In this document: one piece after another, positions 18,884 to 28,898 of the stretch
Position numbering within the stretch: the stretch's first letter is position 1
Layout: each line of letters begins with the position of its first letter
Assembly: GCA_024707305.1 (NCBI GenBank)
Contig: JANPZZ010000010.1
Span: 109,531-173,530 of the forward strand
Length of the DNA: 64,000 nt
Direction: 5' to 3'
Source of the DNA: Chitinophagaceae bacterium
GTDB taxonomy: Bacteria; Bacteroidota; Bacteroidia; Chitinophagales; Chitinophagaceae
The notes under the pieces: generated by a model
The model's database searches: none
What the model was told of the DNA's origin: nothing
The model's input: only the letters and a program-made list of their open reading frames with translations
Translations under genes and position numbers: made by a program

Positions 18884-19653
18884 TTAATCTGGAAGCAATA
18901 ATGCTCTGAAGTCGAGTGAATCTCCATAAAAAACGTTGAAGTCAACGGGTTGTGTTATCCCGTTTACGCGTCCCCTGTCGCTATGTTGCCAGAAAACCCA
19001 ATCCCGTTTAATACGTGGTTGCCGCCGTTCGTAATAGTGCGCCACCCATAATGGATACGCATCAAATTCATCACCCAGATTTTGTTTATAAAAATCCACG
19101 TTGGTATAAATGATGGGTTTCACTTTATAATGTTGCTCCACCACATCGAGCCATTTTTTCACTTCTTTCTTCAACTGCGCTTTGGATACACCGTTTCTTT
19201 GTTCTACATCCAACACAGGCGGTAAATCACCTGCATCCAGGTTTACACGTTTGATAAAGTTTTCAGCCTGTAGTTTTCCATCTTTCGAAGCAATAAAAAA
19301 TGATAGGCGCCGCGCACAACATTAGTTGACTTCGCTCTTCGCCAGTTGCGTGGAAACTGCGGATCCATATTGCCAATACCTTCCGTTGCTTTTATGAATG
19401 CAAAGCCGATTTTTATATGACTCACCTGCATTTTCTGTACTTCTTCCCAGGCAATGATGTGTTGGTATCGCGACACATCTATTCCATGTATTTCATATTC
19501 ATTTGGCATCGGAATGCCAAACTCCGGATAAGTTGTAAACTTAGCTTTTCTTAATGCCAGCCAGCGATAGCCAAACCATCCCAATGCTGTTAAAAACAAC
19601 AAGAGGAGTAGGATGGGAATGAGCTTTTTTGTTTTTCTTTTACGGGCGGCCAT
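18884..19653 (-). CDS. GH25 family lysozyme, membrane anchored (frameshifted)
   Basis: About 256-aa glycoside hydrolase 25 (N-acetylmuramidase) with a basic N-terminus and membrane anchor (KKLIPILLLLLFLTALGWFGY). GH25 motifs are HGIDVSRYQ, FAFIKATEG, VVRGAYHFF, LPPVLDVEQ (catalytic acid), IIYTNVDFY and FWQHSDRGRV. Track ORFs 19243-19653 and 18884-19216 are one gene. The A-run at 19295-19300 is probably one base short; adding it gives GAYHFFIASKDGKLQAEN and a continuous frame. Likely role: peptidoglycan remodelling in the periplasm. Confidence 0.88.
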
Positions 19654-19742
19654 GGTGGGTTGATCCGGTAATTTACAAATTCATCCTTGCTATCGGCTGA
19701 ATCTGCGAATTATCAAATTCATAAAATTTCTCGTGCGGATTA

Positions 19743-22083
19743 TTATTCAATGATCCGAAGTTTCGCATAATTGAGCATAATCTTCTTCTCGCCATTTTTT
19801 TCAAACTTAACCGTGGCAATGGGATTATGCGCAGCCCCTTCCATTTTCATTACTTCCCCAAACCCAAATTTCTGATGCTCTACTTTTTGTCCGGGTTGCA
19901 GATTGCTGGTGTCGCTTGGAACAAAGTCGGCTGATGGAACATGGGCAACGCTCTTTGTTTGTAACGCCGGAGGTTGCAAATAAGTAGGCGGTGCATCTTT
20001 TTTGCGGGCAGGCGCACTACCAAAGCGGCTCTCTGTGTTGCCAGCACCCCAACCACCTCCATTCATTCGATCGAAAGCAGATGATCCAAACCCAGACTGG
20101 TTGCGCATACCACCGCCGGCAAAACTCCTGTCCACATGCGACTCAGGAAGTTCTTCAATAAACCTGCTTGGTTCATTTTGCACGAGCGATCCAAACTTGT
20201 ATCGTGTATTTGCGTATGAAATCCATAAGCGCTCTTTGGCTCTTGTAATTACAACATAAAACAGTCGGCGTTCTTCTTCCAGCTCTTCCCGCGTATTAAT
20301 GGCCATTGCATTGGGGAAAAGCATTTCTTCCAAACCGGCAGCAAACACACAACAGAACTCAAGACCTTTCGCCGCGTGAATCGTCATCAGTTTAACCGTG
20401 TCTGCATTTTCATCTTTTTGGTCCGAATCAGTCAGCAATGTAATTTGTTGCAGGTAGGCGCCTAAACTTTTATCTGTTACCTCTCCTTCTTCTGTATCGG
20501 GGCTTTCGGTCCATTCTTTAATGGAGTTCAATAATTCCTGGATGTTCTCATAGCGTTGTACACCTTCCGTACTCTTATCGTTGAACAATTCTTTTACGAT
20601 GTTGGTATGCTTACCTACATGAAAAGCCACTTCATATGCATTTTGCTTTTCAAGCATGCTGGTGAAGCTTTTGACCATCGTCACGAATTCATCAATTGCT
20701 TCCAGCGTTGACGCCCTGAATCCATGTTGCGCTGCATTTTCCAACACATTCCACATGGGTACATCAAGTGTATTTGCAATCAGCAGTGCTTTGTCAACAG
20801 TAGTTTTTCCTAATCCGCGTGCGGGATAATTGATGATGCGCTTTAATGCTTCTTCGTCTTTATGGTTTACCAGCAATCGCAGATAAGCCACCATGTCTTT
20901 AATTTCTTTACGCTGGTAGAAGCTGATACCGCCATAGATGGTATAGGGAATACCCATTCGCCGCAGGCTTTCTTCAAAAGCGCGGCTCTGTGCATTTGTG
21001 CGGTAAAGAATGGCAAAATCTTTATTGCTGTAATGATTGCGTAAGCGCTGTTCCTGGATGGTATCCGCCACAAACTTTCCTTCGTCATTATCCGTCATGG
21101 TACGCACCAGGCGAATCTTTTTCACCTTCCTGGTTTTCGGTAAACAGCACTTTTTCGATCTGGCCTTTGTTGCGCGCAATAACTTCATTGGCTACATGAA
21201 TAATGTTCTGTGTACTGCGATAGTTTTGTTCCAGCTTCACTACTTTCACTTCGTCATAATCTTTCTGGAACTGCAGAATGTTTTGAATGGTAGCGCCGCG
21301 GAATGAGTAAATACTCTGCGCGTCATCGCCTACCACGCACACATTCTCGTGCATCGCTCCCAGTAGTTTGATAATCTCATACTGGGCAGGGTTTGTATCC
21401 TGATACTCATCGATGAGTATGTATTTAAATTTATGCTGGTACTTACTCAGGCTTTCGGGTACATTTTTCAACAACTCATAAAATTTCAACAGCAGATCAT
21501 CAAAATCCATGGCGCCATTTTTAAAACAACGTTTTGTATAGGCATCATAAATTTTTGCAATAGCGGGTTTATTGGCGCGCGTATCTTCCTGTTGCAAATG
21601 GTAATCGTTGGCATATTCTGCTGGCCCTACCAATGCGTTTTTTGCAGCTGATATACGATTGTAAACAGTGTTTGGTTTGTAGTGTTTATCGTCGAGTTGC
21701 AATTCATTTACCACTGCTTTTACCACGCTCTTTGCATCGTCGGTATCGTAAATGGTAAAATTGTTGGGATAACCAATACGGTGTGCTTCTGAACGAAGTA
21801 TGCGTGCAAACACACTGTGAAATGTGCCGATGTATAAATTGCGCGCTTCACTGTTGCCCAGTACGCGTTCAATACGTTCCTTCATTTCACGCGCTGCCTT
21901 GTTGGTAAAAGTCAGTGCAAGTATGTTGAATGCATCCACACCAGTTGCCATCAGGTGTGCGATGCGTGTAGTAAGCACTTTGGTTTTTCCACTCCCCGCA
22001 CCAGCTATAATCATCAATGGACCATCACGGTGCAACACGGCCTCACGCTGCCGATCATTCAATCCCGATAAATAATTTGCCAT
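19743..22083 (-). CDS. uvrD: UvrD/PcrA-type SF1 DNA helicase (frameshifted)
   Basis: About 780-aa 3'-5' helicase for repair and replication-fork clearing. Motifs: Q motif LNDRQREAV, Walker A AGAGSGKTKVL, LTFTNKAAREMKER (Ia), Walker B LIDEYQDTN, VVGDDAQSIYSFRGA (III), LEQNYRST (IV), VKLMTIHAAKGLEF (V) and YVVITRAKERLWIS (VI). A C-terminal Tudor-like end (HQKFGFGEVMKMEGAAHNPI) matches the RNAP-binding domain of PcrA. ORFs 21088-22125 and 19743-21188 join by removing one T at 21118-21122 (EGEKIRLVRTM). I prefer the ATG at 22083 (MANYLSGLND) to the longer start at 22125. Confidence 0.93.
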
Positions 22084-22179
22084 AAAGCGCAAGGTACGAA
22101 AAAGCAGGCCCGCTGCCCAGATCATACAAGCGCAGAATGAGTGAAATTTTTTATTTCTTGTTGAAAAAAATGGCGGGGG

Positions 22180-23730
22180 TTATTTGCGTTTGCTTTGCAA
22201 ATATTTCTCATGAATAACCGTCCCCATGGGTTTGCCCAAAACTTTACTTTCCACCCATGAAATGATGTCGAGATAGGCGAAGGACCTTGTCTCAAAACGG
22301 TTTTTTTCCAGGTGTTTGATTTTTGACAGGAATTTTTCCAGCTCCGGTTTCATCTGACGCGGAGATATATGGTGGAAAGAATGCCTGATAAACCGGAACA
22401 TTTCTTCTTCTATCACCGTAAGGTTTTGCATGCGCGCCATAAAGCGGTAAACTGATTTTGTCAAAGACTCCATCAATTCGTAGTTACCCAGTTCAAAATG
22501 TGCTAACATGTGCAACAACCGCGCGTAGCATTGCAAATCGGTGCGCAGTTCGCCGGTTTCGTTGATAATGCGCTGCAGATAATCAATCGCTTTGTCGTAA
22601 TTGCCGCTACCAAAATAAAGTGTGGCGAATTTATAATTCATCACCATTACGCGGTGCGGATCCAGGAAGATGGCATTTTCACGTAACTGTTCTTCAATCC
22701 CTTTTACCAGCGACAAACCTTCTTTGAATGTACCCAGCATAAAATGCTGGTTGATCTTTGCGGTGCTGATATAGATAAAAGCCTGAATGCGGAAGTTGTC
22801 GTGTTCCTGCACGCGACTGGTGCGTGCAAAGGCTTCAAAATCGCGTAAGGCAATGGCAAATGCTCTGTAATTACGCAGATCAAAGTGTGCATTCAACAAA
22901 TAATGCATCCCTTTAATGTAGTGGCTGGTTTCAACCCTGATCATTAAAGGCTGCGCACGAAACAAATCCACCCATTTTTGCGCGTAACGGTAGTACTGCA
23001 GAAAGTCCTGGCGAATAAACGCATCCCAGCAATAACATTGATACAGATACAGTCTTTCATAAAACCCGGTGAAGCTATCCGCATTGGGAGGCAGGTTATC
23101 TTTCATAAACGCACGCACGCCCGCTTCGTCCTGCTCGTTGCGCGCGTGACCATATCGTGTAAACCAGCTAAATAATAACAGGGAAAGATTACTCAGGCGC
23201 GCCATTACATCCACGTGCTCGCTTACCTCATTGGCTTCAATCGCCAGTTGCTCGGCCCGGCTATGGATGCTCCTGGTGGTATGCAGGTTCTCAATCCGCT
23301 TCTCCAGCGCCACTACCTGCGCCAGGAAGTAGAATTTCTGGTGCGTTCGCGCCGTTTCCTTTGCACGCTCCAGAATCTTGAGACTTTGAACGAATAAGCC
23401 TTTTTTATACAAAATATGAGCATAGTCAAACTGCTCATTTAATTGAAGATCAATGCTATCAGCGCTTTTCAGCAACCTTAAACTGGCCAGGATCTGTTTG
23501 TACAGGTGCGTTTTAAGGTTGTAGAGCTGCCTCTTCTCGGTACCCGGTAGTTTTTTTAATAATGACTTTTCATCATATGTGTCCTGCTTATCCAGTGCAT
23601 CAAATAACCGGATGATTTTCAGGTCTTCATTAGCCGAGCTTCTTTTGATGTAAAGCTTAAAGTGTCGCTTCTCCGCTTTCTCAAGAGATTTTATCAATTG
23701 AAATAATATATCGTGAGAACGGTTGGACAT
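22180..23730 (-). CDS. Conserved hypothetical protein, TPR-like helical repeats
   Basis: 516-aa all-helical, probably cytoplasmic protein with no signal peptide. I know it only as a conserved Bacteroidota hypothetical. Segments such as YAHILYKKGLFVQSLKILERAKETA and YFGSGNYDKAIDYLQRIINETGEL have tetratricopeptide spacing, so it is likely a protein-interaction scaffold. No enzymatic motif is visible. The frame is intact. Its predicted 5' leader contains a stable hairpin (about 23751-23792). Confidence 0.65.
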   Translation of the reverse strand: MSNRSHDILFQLIKSLEKAEKRHFKLYIKRSSANEDLKIIRLFDALDKQDTYDEKSLLKKLPGTEKRQLYNLKTHLYKQILASLRLLKSADSIDLQLNEQFDYAHILYKKGLFVQSLKILERAKETARTHQKFYFLAQVVALEKRIENLHTTRSIHSRAEQLAIEANEVSEHVDVMARLSNLSLLLFSWFTRYGHARNEQDEAGVRAFMKDNLPPNADSFTGFYERLYLYQCYCWDAFIRQDFLQYYRYAQKWVDLFRAQPLMIRVETSHYIKGMHYLLNAHFDLRNYRAFAIALRDFEAFARTSRVQEHDNFRIQAFIYISTAKINQHFMLGTFKEGLSLVKGIEEQLRENAIFLDPHRVMVMNYKFATLYFGSGNYDKAIDYLQRIINETGELRTDLQCYARLLHMLAHFELGNYELMESLTKSVYRFMARMQNLTVIEEEMFRFIRHSFHHISPRQMKPELEKFLSKIKHLEKNRFETRSFAYLDIISWVESKVLGKPMGTVIHEKYLQSKRK

Positions 23731-23750
23731 CAGGCAGAAATTATCATGTA

Positions 23751-23792
23751 ATCGGCCACCAGCAAGGGTTTCAGCGAAACCGATGGCCGTTT
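23751..23792 (-). promoter_or_regulatory. Hairpin in the leader of the TPR-like gene
   Basis: CGGCCA...TGGCCG encloses GGTTT-CAGCG-AAACC. It lies just upstream of the minus-strand gene and may be a 5'-UTR structure or a weak terminator. Confidence 0.35.
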
Positions 23793-23820
23793 GGCATGCT
23801 CAAAATTGAAATAAGTTGTC

Positions 23821-23851
23821 TTGAAAGCAAAGATAAGCCTGACTACATTTG
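23821..23851 (+). promoter_or_regulatory. Promoter of small RNA candidate
   Basis: TTG (23821-23823), 20 nt, then TACATTTG (23844-23851), an exact TAnnTTTG match at ideal spacing. No ORF follows for more than 300 bp. Confidence 0.65.
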
Positions 23852-23855
23852 TATC

Positions 23856-24042
23856 GTAATCGTTCTTACAAATTCATACAGCAGGCAATCGTTGAGGAAA
23901 GAGGCAAGTCGTCAGAGGTCAAAGTAAAGCAGCCTGCGAAACATCCGGTGCTACCGGAATCAGATACTACTTCGAAGAATTTTCATATGGCAAGCAATCG
24001 TTAGAGGTCAGTCCGTTTCTACGGAAGGACCTTTTTTCTTTT
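23856..24042 (+). ncRNA. Candidate small RNA, about 185 nt
   Basis: This stretch has its own promoter and ends in a rho-independent terminator, and it holds no ORF. Visible structure: GCAGGC (23881-23886) pairs with GCCTGC (23932-23937), enclosing a 45-nt purine-rich loop. A tight TCCGGT-GCT-ACCGGA hairpin follows at 23944-23958, then CTTCGAAG, then the terminator stem. AATCGTT occurs three times, and GGCAAG...AGAGGTCA twice. The loop segment GAGGAAAGAGGCAA (23894-23907) is perfectly complementary to sequence 26-39 nt upstream of the start codon of the barrel gene at 13500. Length would suit 6S RNA, but I see no long closing stem or open central bubble, so I do not assign it. Confidence 0.6.
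24005..24042 (+). terminator. Terminator of small RNA candidate
   Basis: AGGTC-AG-TCCGT-TTC-ACGGA-AGGACCT hairpin followed by TTTTTTCTTTT. Confidence 0.75.
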
Positions 24043-24179
24043 AAAGGCACGCCAAAATAGTGAAAAAACCTTACCTGTCAACTTTTTATCATCTTTTTTT
24101 TCAGGCACTCTCAGTTTTTGGCGCCGGTCATCCGGTTTTATGTTCAAGCATTTCAGCCAAATTCTATCTTAGCTGCTAA

Positions 24180-25034
24180 GTGCAGCACATCGAATTTTTC
24201 CATATCGACCATTTCGACCGGTATTATCACCGGGTTCCGCCTTCGGGTCCATTATCGCATTTTATCGAGTTTTTTTGGGAAACCAGGTTTGAAAACCTTT
24301 GGAAAGCCTATCCAAGAGGATTTTCTGATGCGCAGTTTGCCAATATTGGTTATACCTATATCATCAACCTGGGGACCCCCTTTGTGATGCAGGTGAGCGA
24401 TAAAAAGTTTGCGATGAAAACTGACGGGTTCCTTCCGCGCTACAATCCTATTGAATGTTTTCACAAACCCGGCAATCATTTGTTTGGAATTAAGTTTCGC
24501 ATCTCTCCAGTGATATTTGAAAAGAAAGTAGATTTTTCAGAATACCACGATTATATCTTTCCACTCAGTTACCTGATGGATGTTTCTGTATTACGAAAAG
24601 TAAAAGAAGCAGGATCGTTTGATGAACGTACTTCCATTCTTTCCAATTATTTTCTTGGTTTGCTGAATGAATACGATGGAGCCACAAACCCGGTACACCT
24701 GGTGAGTGAGATACTGGAAGAAAGTTTTCAATCCAATAAATTCACTGTTTCAATTGAAGAGCTCGCTACAAAAAACAATATCTCTTCGCGCACGCTCCAG
24801 CGTTATTTTGAAATGTGTACCGGCATCAGCAGTAAACAGGCACTGCAGATCATGCGCATTCGCAAAGCGGCAAGCCACTTAGCCAACTCTCCCGAAAACT
24901 TTGACCATAGCATTTATGGCTATTACGATCACAGTCATTTTTACAAACACCTGAAACAATTTCTCGACAACAACACGCTCAAACAGAAGAACCCGCACTT
25001 AAAGCTTTTGAAAAACCTGAAAGGGGTTCAATAA
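24180..25034 (+). CDS. AraC-family transcriptional regulator
   Basis: 284 aa. An N-terminal effector-like domain (HRVPPSGPLSHFIEFFWETRF, GIKFRISPVIFEKK) of the DUF6597 type is followed by a C-terminal AraC DNA-binding domain (VSIEELATKNNISSRTLQRYFEM; RIRKAASHLANSPENFDHSIYGYYDHSHFYKHLKQF). The start is a GTG at 24180; in-frame stops lie just upstream. The HTH is complete. It is convergent with the barrel gene ending at 25040, only 5 bp away. Its target and ligand are unknown. Confidence 0.88.
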   Translation: MQHIEFFHIDHFDRYYHRVPPSGPLSHFIEFFWETRFENLWKAYPRGFSDAQFANIGYTYIINLGTPFVMQVSDKKFAMKTDGFLPRYNPIECFHKPGNHLFGIKFRISPVIFEKKVDFSEYHDYIFPLSYLMDVSVLRKVKEAGSFDERTSILSNYFLGLLNEYDGATNPVHLVSEILEESFQSNKFTVSIEELATKNNISSRTLQRYFEMCTGISSKQALQIMRIRKAASHLANSPENFDHSIYGYYDHSHFYKHLKQFLDNNTLKQKNPHLKLLKNLKGVQ

Positions 25035-25039
25035 TTCAG

Positions 25040-27843
25040 CTATTGGCGTGTAACAATTCGTATGTTTCCCTCCCCTGGTTGTGTGCCGGTTTTACTCAAA
25101 CTATATGTAAAACTCAAAACCGCAAACCTGCGCAATACATTTACGCGATTGTCTTCGATATAGTTTTGATTTGTATTTCGGCTTACACCCACATTTTTAT
25201 TTAAGATATCATTCACTCTCAACTTCAGTTCGCCGCGATTCCACCGGAGCATTTGTTTGCTGATGCTTGCACCCCACAGTGGTACTTTGGTATTGAAACC
25301 ACTCGATAATTGATTGTTAACTGTATACTGAAAATCGGTGCTGAAGAAAAACCCCTTCGGCAATTGCCAGTCGATATTCAGATCATAATCCTGCGAGAAA
25401 AAAGCGGGTGTTGAAATCGGGCTGTAGTGAGTAGCGTGCAAAATTGATATTTCCTCCCAGGCTCAATGAAATATTCAATTTTTCAGTGGGATTCATTTCA
25501 GCACGTACACGTGGACCAATGCTGTAGTTCTTAATATTATTCGCATCGCCATTCATAAACTGGCGACCCTGCATATACGAAAGATTGGTTCCCACTTCAA
25601 AGGTTCCTTTGAGGAAGCGTGCAGGCAGTCCCAGGTTAATGTCGCCAGTAAGATTGTACACACCATCTGTATTAACAGGGCGCGTTTTACGCACGCCATT
25701 GCTAAAAAGCGAATCGCTGTTGACAATTTTATTGTCGGTCCGCATCAGGTTCAAAAAAACAAACAGGTTGCGATTGCGGAAAGGATTGATACCTGAGTAA
25801 TTCAACTGCACACGATGTGTCACTTCCTGGTCGAGATCAGGATTACCCTCGCGAATTGCAAGTGGATTGCTAATGTCGGGAATGGGTTGCAATTGACTCA
25901 CCGTAGGCTGATTTGTATTTGCCATGTAATTCATGGTAAAGCGTTTATAGCGCGTAAAACTGTACACGAAATTGGCATTAGGCAACAGGTTGGTAAATGA
26001 TTTACCAATTACGGTATCCTTGATTCCTGATAGCACTTTTCCATCCAACGAAGCTCTTTGCCAGCTAAGACCCAGCGCATAACTGAATTTCTTCTTTTGC
26101 GTGCGCACTTTTAAACCAGCATTGGTGTTGGAATAAGTGTTTTTTAAAATCATTGCTGAGCGAATCATTCAGTTGATCATATTTTCCATTGTTGCTGTCG
26201 TAATCAAATGTAGTCCGGTTGGATGTGCTTTTGGTGTAGCTATTTCCTACCGACATTTCAAGCAATGAATTTCTAAATAAAGGTTCCGTATAAACGAGTC
26301 GCGAACTTATTCCCTTCAAATCACTTTCATGCTGGTACCGCTGGTTAATGGAATCGGTGCGGTAGCGTACCAATTGTGGGTTGTAGAATTCGTTAACTGA
26401 TTCCTGGCTTCCATCACCCGCTGAATTATTCAATGTGGTTTGCAAACTCAGCGACAATGTGCGCCCCTTCTTTCTGAATTTTTTACGGAAAAGCAGATCG
26501 TTTCGCCAGTTAAAAGCGGTGTTGCCTGAATATGTATTGCTATAACCAGCATTGCTCAATCTTCCATCGCTGCCGGTTTGTGTATAATCGCTGTTGCTAA
26601 TTCTATCGCTTTGCTGATAACCAATGGATGGATTCCATTTTATTGAATGAAACGAATCAATCACATAGTCGATGCCAAGATTCAATCGATGGCTGTTTGT
26701 TTTGTTGTCGGTAATAGCACTCCTGTTATCGAAGTATGACGAATCGCGCAGCAGGTATTGTCGCTGCCTGTCGGTGATGGTGCGTGGGTTGGTGTGGTTG
26801 TAAAAGTAATTGCTGGTAAGCTCCACTTTTTTCCGATGATATTGTTGTAATTCACACCCCCCGCCCCAAATGGTGCGTATGCCCTGGTTGTTGGCGCCTG
26901 AAAGGGAGCTCATATCAGTAGAGGAGATATTGCCGCCACCGCCACGCATCATGCGGCTAAGTTCACCAGAAAAGTTCATCATGTCCATGAAAGAAAAGCC
27001 TTCGGCATTGGTATTATTTCCCATTCCAATTACGGACATCTGGCGGGCGCCTTTAAATGAGTTTACATTAAAACGTCCTTCTTTACGGTTGTCGGTACCG
27101 GCACCAGCCATTATCTTTCCAAAACTTCCTTTCTTTTTATCTTCTTTCAACTTCAGGTTGATGGTTTTTTCGCTGTTACCGTCGTCAAAGCCGGTCAGTT
27201 GCGACTGGTCGCTCTTTCTATCATATACCTGAACCTTATCGATCGCGTCAGCCGGGAGGTTTTTAGTTGCCATCTTCGGGTCTGTGCCAAAAAACTCTTT
27301 TCCATCCACCAACACCTTTTTTACACTTTCGCCCTGCGCTTTGATGTTTCCTTCACGATCTACCTGCACGCCCGGCAATTTTTTCAGCAATTGTTCCACA
27401 CTTGCATTGGGTGGGGTTTTGAACGATCCGGCATTGTACTGAATGGTATCACCCACCAGTGTAACCGGGGGTGCTTCGTTTTTTACAATCACTTCCTCCA
27501 ACACTTTTGTGCGATCGTTGGCTACGATGTTTCCAAGATCATGGTTTTTGATGGAATCATTTACGGAGAAATAAAGCGCGTTGTTGTGATAAGCAACATG
27601 TGTTATAAGAAGGCGATAATCGCCGGAAGGGATGTTGGAAATGGAGAAACGGCCAGCATTGTCGGTCATACTAAAGCTAACCAGCGATGAATCCCTTCTC
27701 GACAGTAGTGTAACGGTCGCATCCTGCACAGGCCTTTTTGCGAGGGTATCATATACCAGCCCTTTGACCGAACCGCCTGATTGCGACTGCGCGCTAAACG
27801 TCAAACTTAATAGCAGGACCAGTAACAGGGCGATAATTCTCAT
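25040..27843 (-). CDS. Outer-membrane beta-barrel family protein, second paralogue (multiple frameshifts)
   Basis: About 934-aa barrel protein: signal peptide (IALLLVLLLSLTFSAQSQ), regulatory-like domain (SVKGLVYDTLAKRPVQDATVTLL), plug ([44 protein letters not shown]) and barrel. The track gives three ORFs. One extra base in 6-base runs at 26140-26145 and 25398-25403 accounts for the breaks (SNDFKNTYSNTNAGLKV; NTRFFSQDYDLNIDW). A compensating pair inside the first ORF (extra C at 26857-26862, missing T at 26827-26832) garbles about nine residues: CELQQYHR should read VNYNNIIG. So at least four indels fall in one gene. It is likely an outer-membrane transporter or surface protein of unknown substrate. 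Confidence 0.87.
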
Positions 27844-27987
27844 AACCGTGGTTTTAAATCGGCTACGAAAATATTCGCACTAAACAGCAAATGCGGTTAA
27901 AGAGCGTTGCATTAAGGTTAATAAACGTTAAGCTAAAAGGAAGTGGCGTAGCTATGTTAATCATCAACTACGCCACCTGAGGTGAAT

Positions 27988-28497
27988 TTACTCCACAATG
28001 TCACCGCGTTCGGTATCTTCGCGGTCTCTTTCGTAGATAAGAACTTTTACTTTCCATTCGGGGAATTCATATTGCATGGAAAGTTCGAGAATCATTTTAC
28101 GGGTTACCATATCTGGCAGCTCAAAACGGAAAAGGCTGCTGGTAAAACCTCTTTCTTCAATGGGCTCCAGGTATTTGCCTTTCAGGTAAAAGGTAACGCC
28201 AGAATCCATTTTCACCGCCATGTTATTGAACCGGGCAAATAGCGTTTTGTACTTTGCTTTCGCTGCGCTGAATTCTTCGGTAGTTAACATCACCGCCGAC
28301 CAACTGTATACTTCTTTGTTGTCGGCCGAGAAGCGACTAATGGTAACAGATTCTGCGCCCGTAATTTTCATGGAGCTTTCATAATCTGTTTGTTGTGGAC
28401 TTTGTTGTTGTACGCCACCCCGCATCTTTGCATAGTTATGCGGATAGTCACGAATCACCGCCTTCATATCGGCAGAGAAATCCTTGGTACCGGGCAT
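27988..28497 (-). CDS. Conserved hypothetical protein
   Basis: 169 aa, soluble, no signal peptide and no recognised domain. It is rich in alternating strands and charged helices (VTISRFSADNKEVYSWSAVML; LFRFELPDMVTRKMILELSMQY; EWKVKVLIYERDRED). The start is the ATG at 28497. It lies between two barrel genes on the same strand, but gaps of about 145 bp (to 27843) and 400 bp (to 28899, across a plus-strand ORF) argue against a tight operon. No function is proposed. Confidence 0.6.
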   Translation of the reverse strand: MPGTKDFSADMKAVIRDYPHNYAKMRGGVQQQSPQQTDYESSMKITGAESVTISRFSADNKEVYSWSAVMLTTEEFSAAKAKYKTLFARFNNMAVKMDSGVTFYLKGKYLEPIEERGFTSSLFRFELPDMVTRKMILELSMQYEFPEWKVKVLIYERDREDTERGDIVE

Positions 28498-28684
28498 TCT
28501 TAATTGGGAAAAGACGGGCAGGGAAGTGCATAGGGCTATTGCCCAAAAAGAGGGGTTTTACTAGTTTTTTCACGAGTATCGAATTAAATGGGTTAAAAAG
28601 CAGTACAAATATTACTAAAATTTGTAACTGTTTAATAATTTTCTCTCCGCTTTTTTCGTTAACCCTTTTGCTAAACGTCCAATT

Positions 28685-28843
28685 ATGAAAAACAAAGGCA
28701 TTGCGCATTCGCACGAAGCCGCCCGTATCTACAAAAGCTATTACAAACCTTCCCTTAACCTGGTTCGTTTCTTTAAATCGGTTTTACTGGTTTTTATCTC
28801 GGGAGCTTCGCCGGCCGATACCCAATTTCGTCGCCGCAAATAA
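28685..28843 (+). CDS. Small basic hypothetical protein (52 aa, not in ORF track)
   Basis: ATG at 28685 opens a 52-codon frame: a His/Lys/Tyr-rich basic N-terminus (HSHEAARIYKSYYKP), a hydrophobic middle (SVLLVFISGAS) and a basic C-terminus (QFRRRK). It is not recognised. It is followed directly by an 11-bp perfect inverted repeat that could end transcription, which gives modest support for a real gene. Confidence 0.4.
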   Translation: MKNKGIAHSHEAARIYKSYYKPSLNLVRFFKSVLLVFISGASPADTQFRRRK

Positions 28844-28851
28844 ACAGAAAG

Positions 28852-28891
28852 GAGTTGTGTGGCCATGCTGTAAGCAACAACCACACAACTC
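28852..28891. terminator. Long hairpin between convergent genes
   Basis: GAGTTGTGTGG (28852-28862) pairs perfectly with CCACACAACTC (28881-28891) around an 18-nt loop. There is no strong T-run on either side. It is likely a shared terminator between the small ORF and the barrel gene. Confidence 0.5.
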
Positions 28892-28898
28892 ACCAATC

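Noticed and set aside
23856-24042. 6S RNA, SRP RNA or RNase P identity for the small RNA
   Set aside because: No long closing stem with open bubble, no GGAA-tetraloop SRP core and no GAGGAAAGTCC RNase P box. Left as an unassigned candidate.
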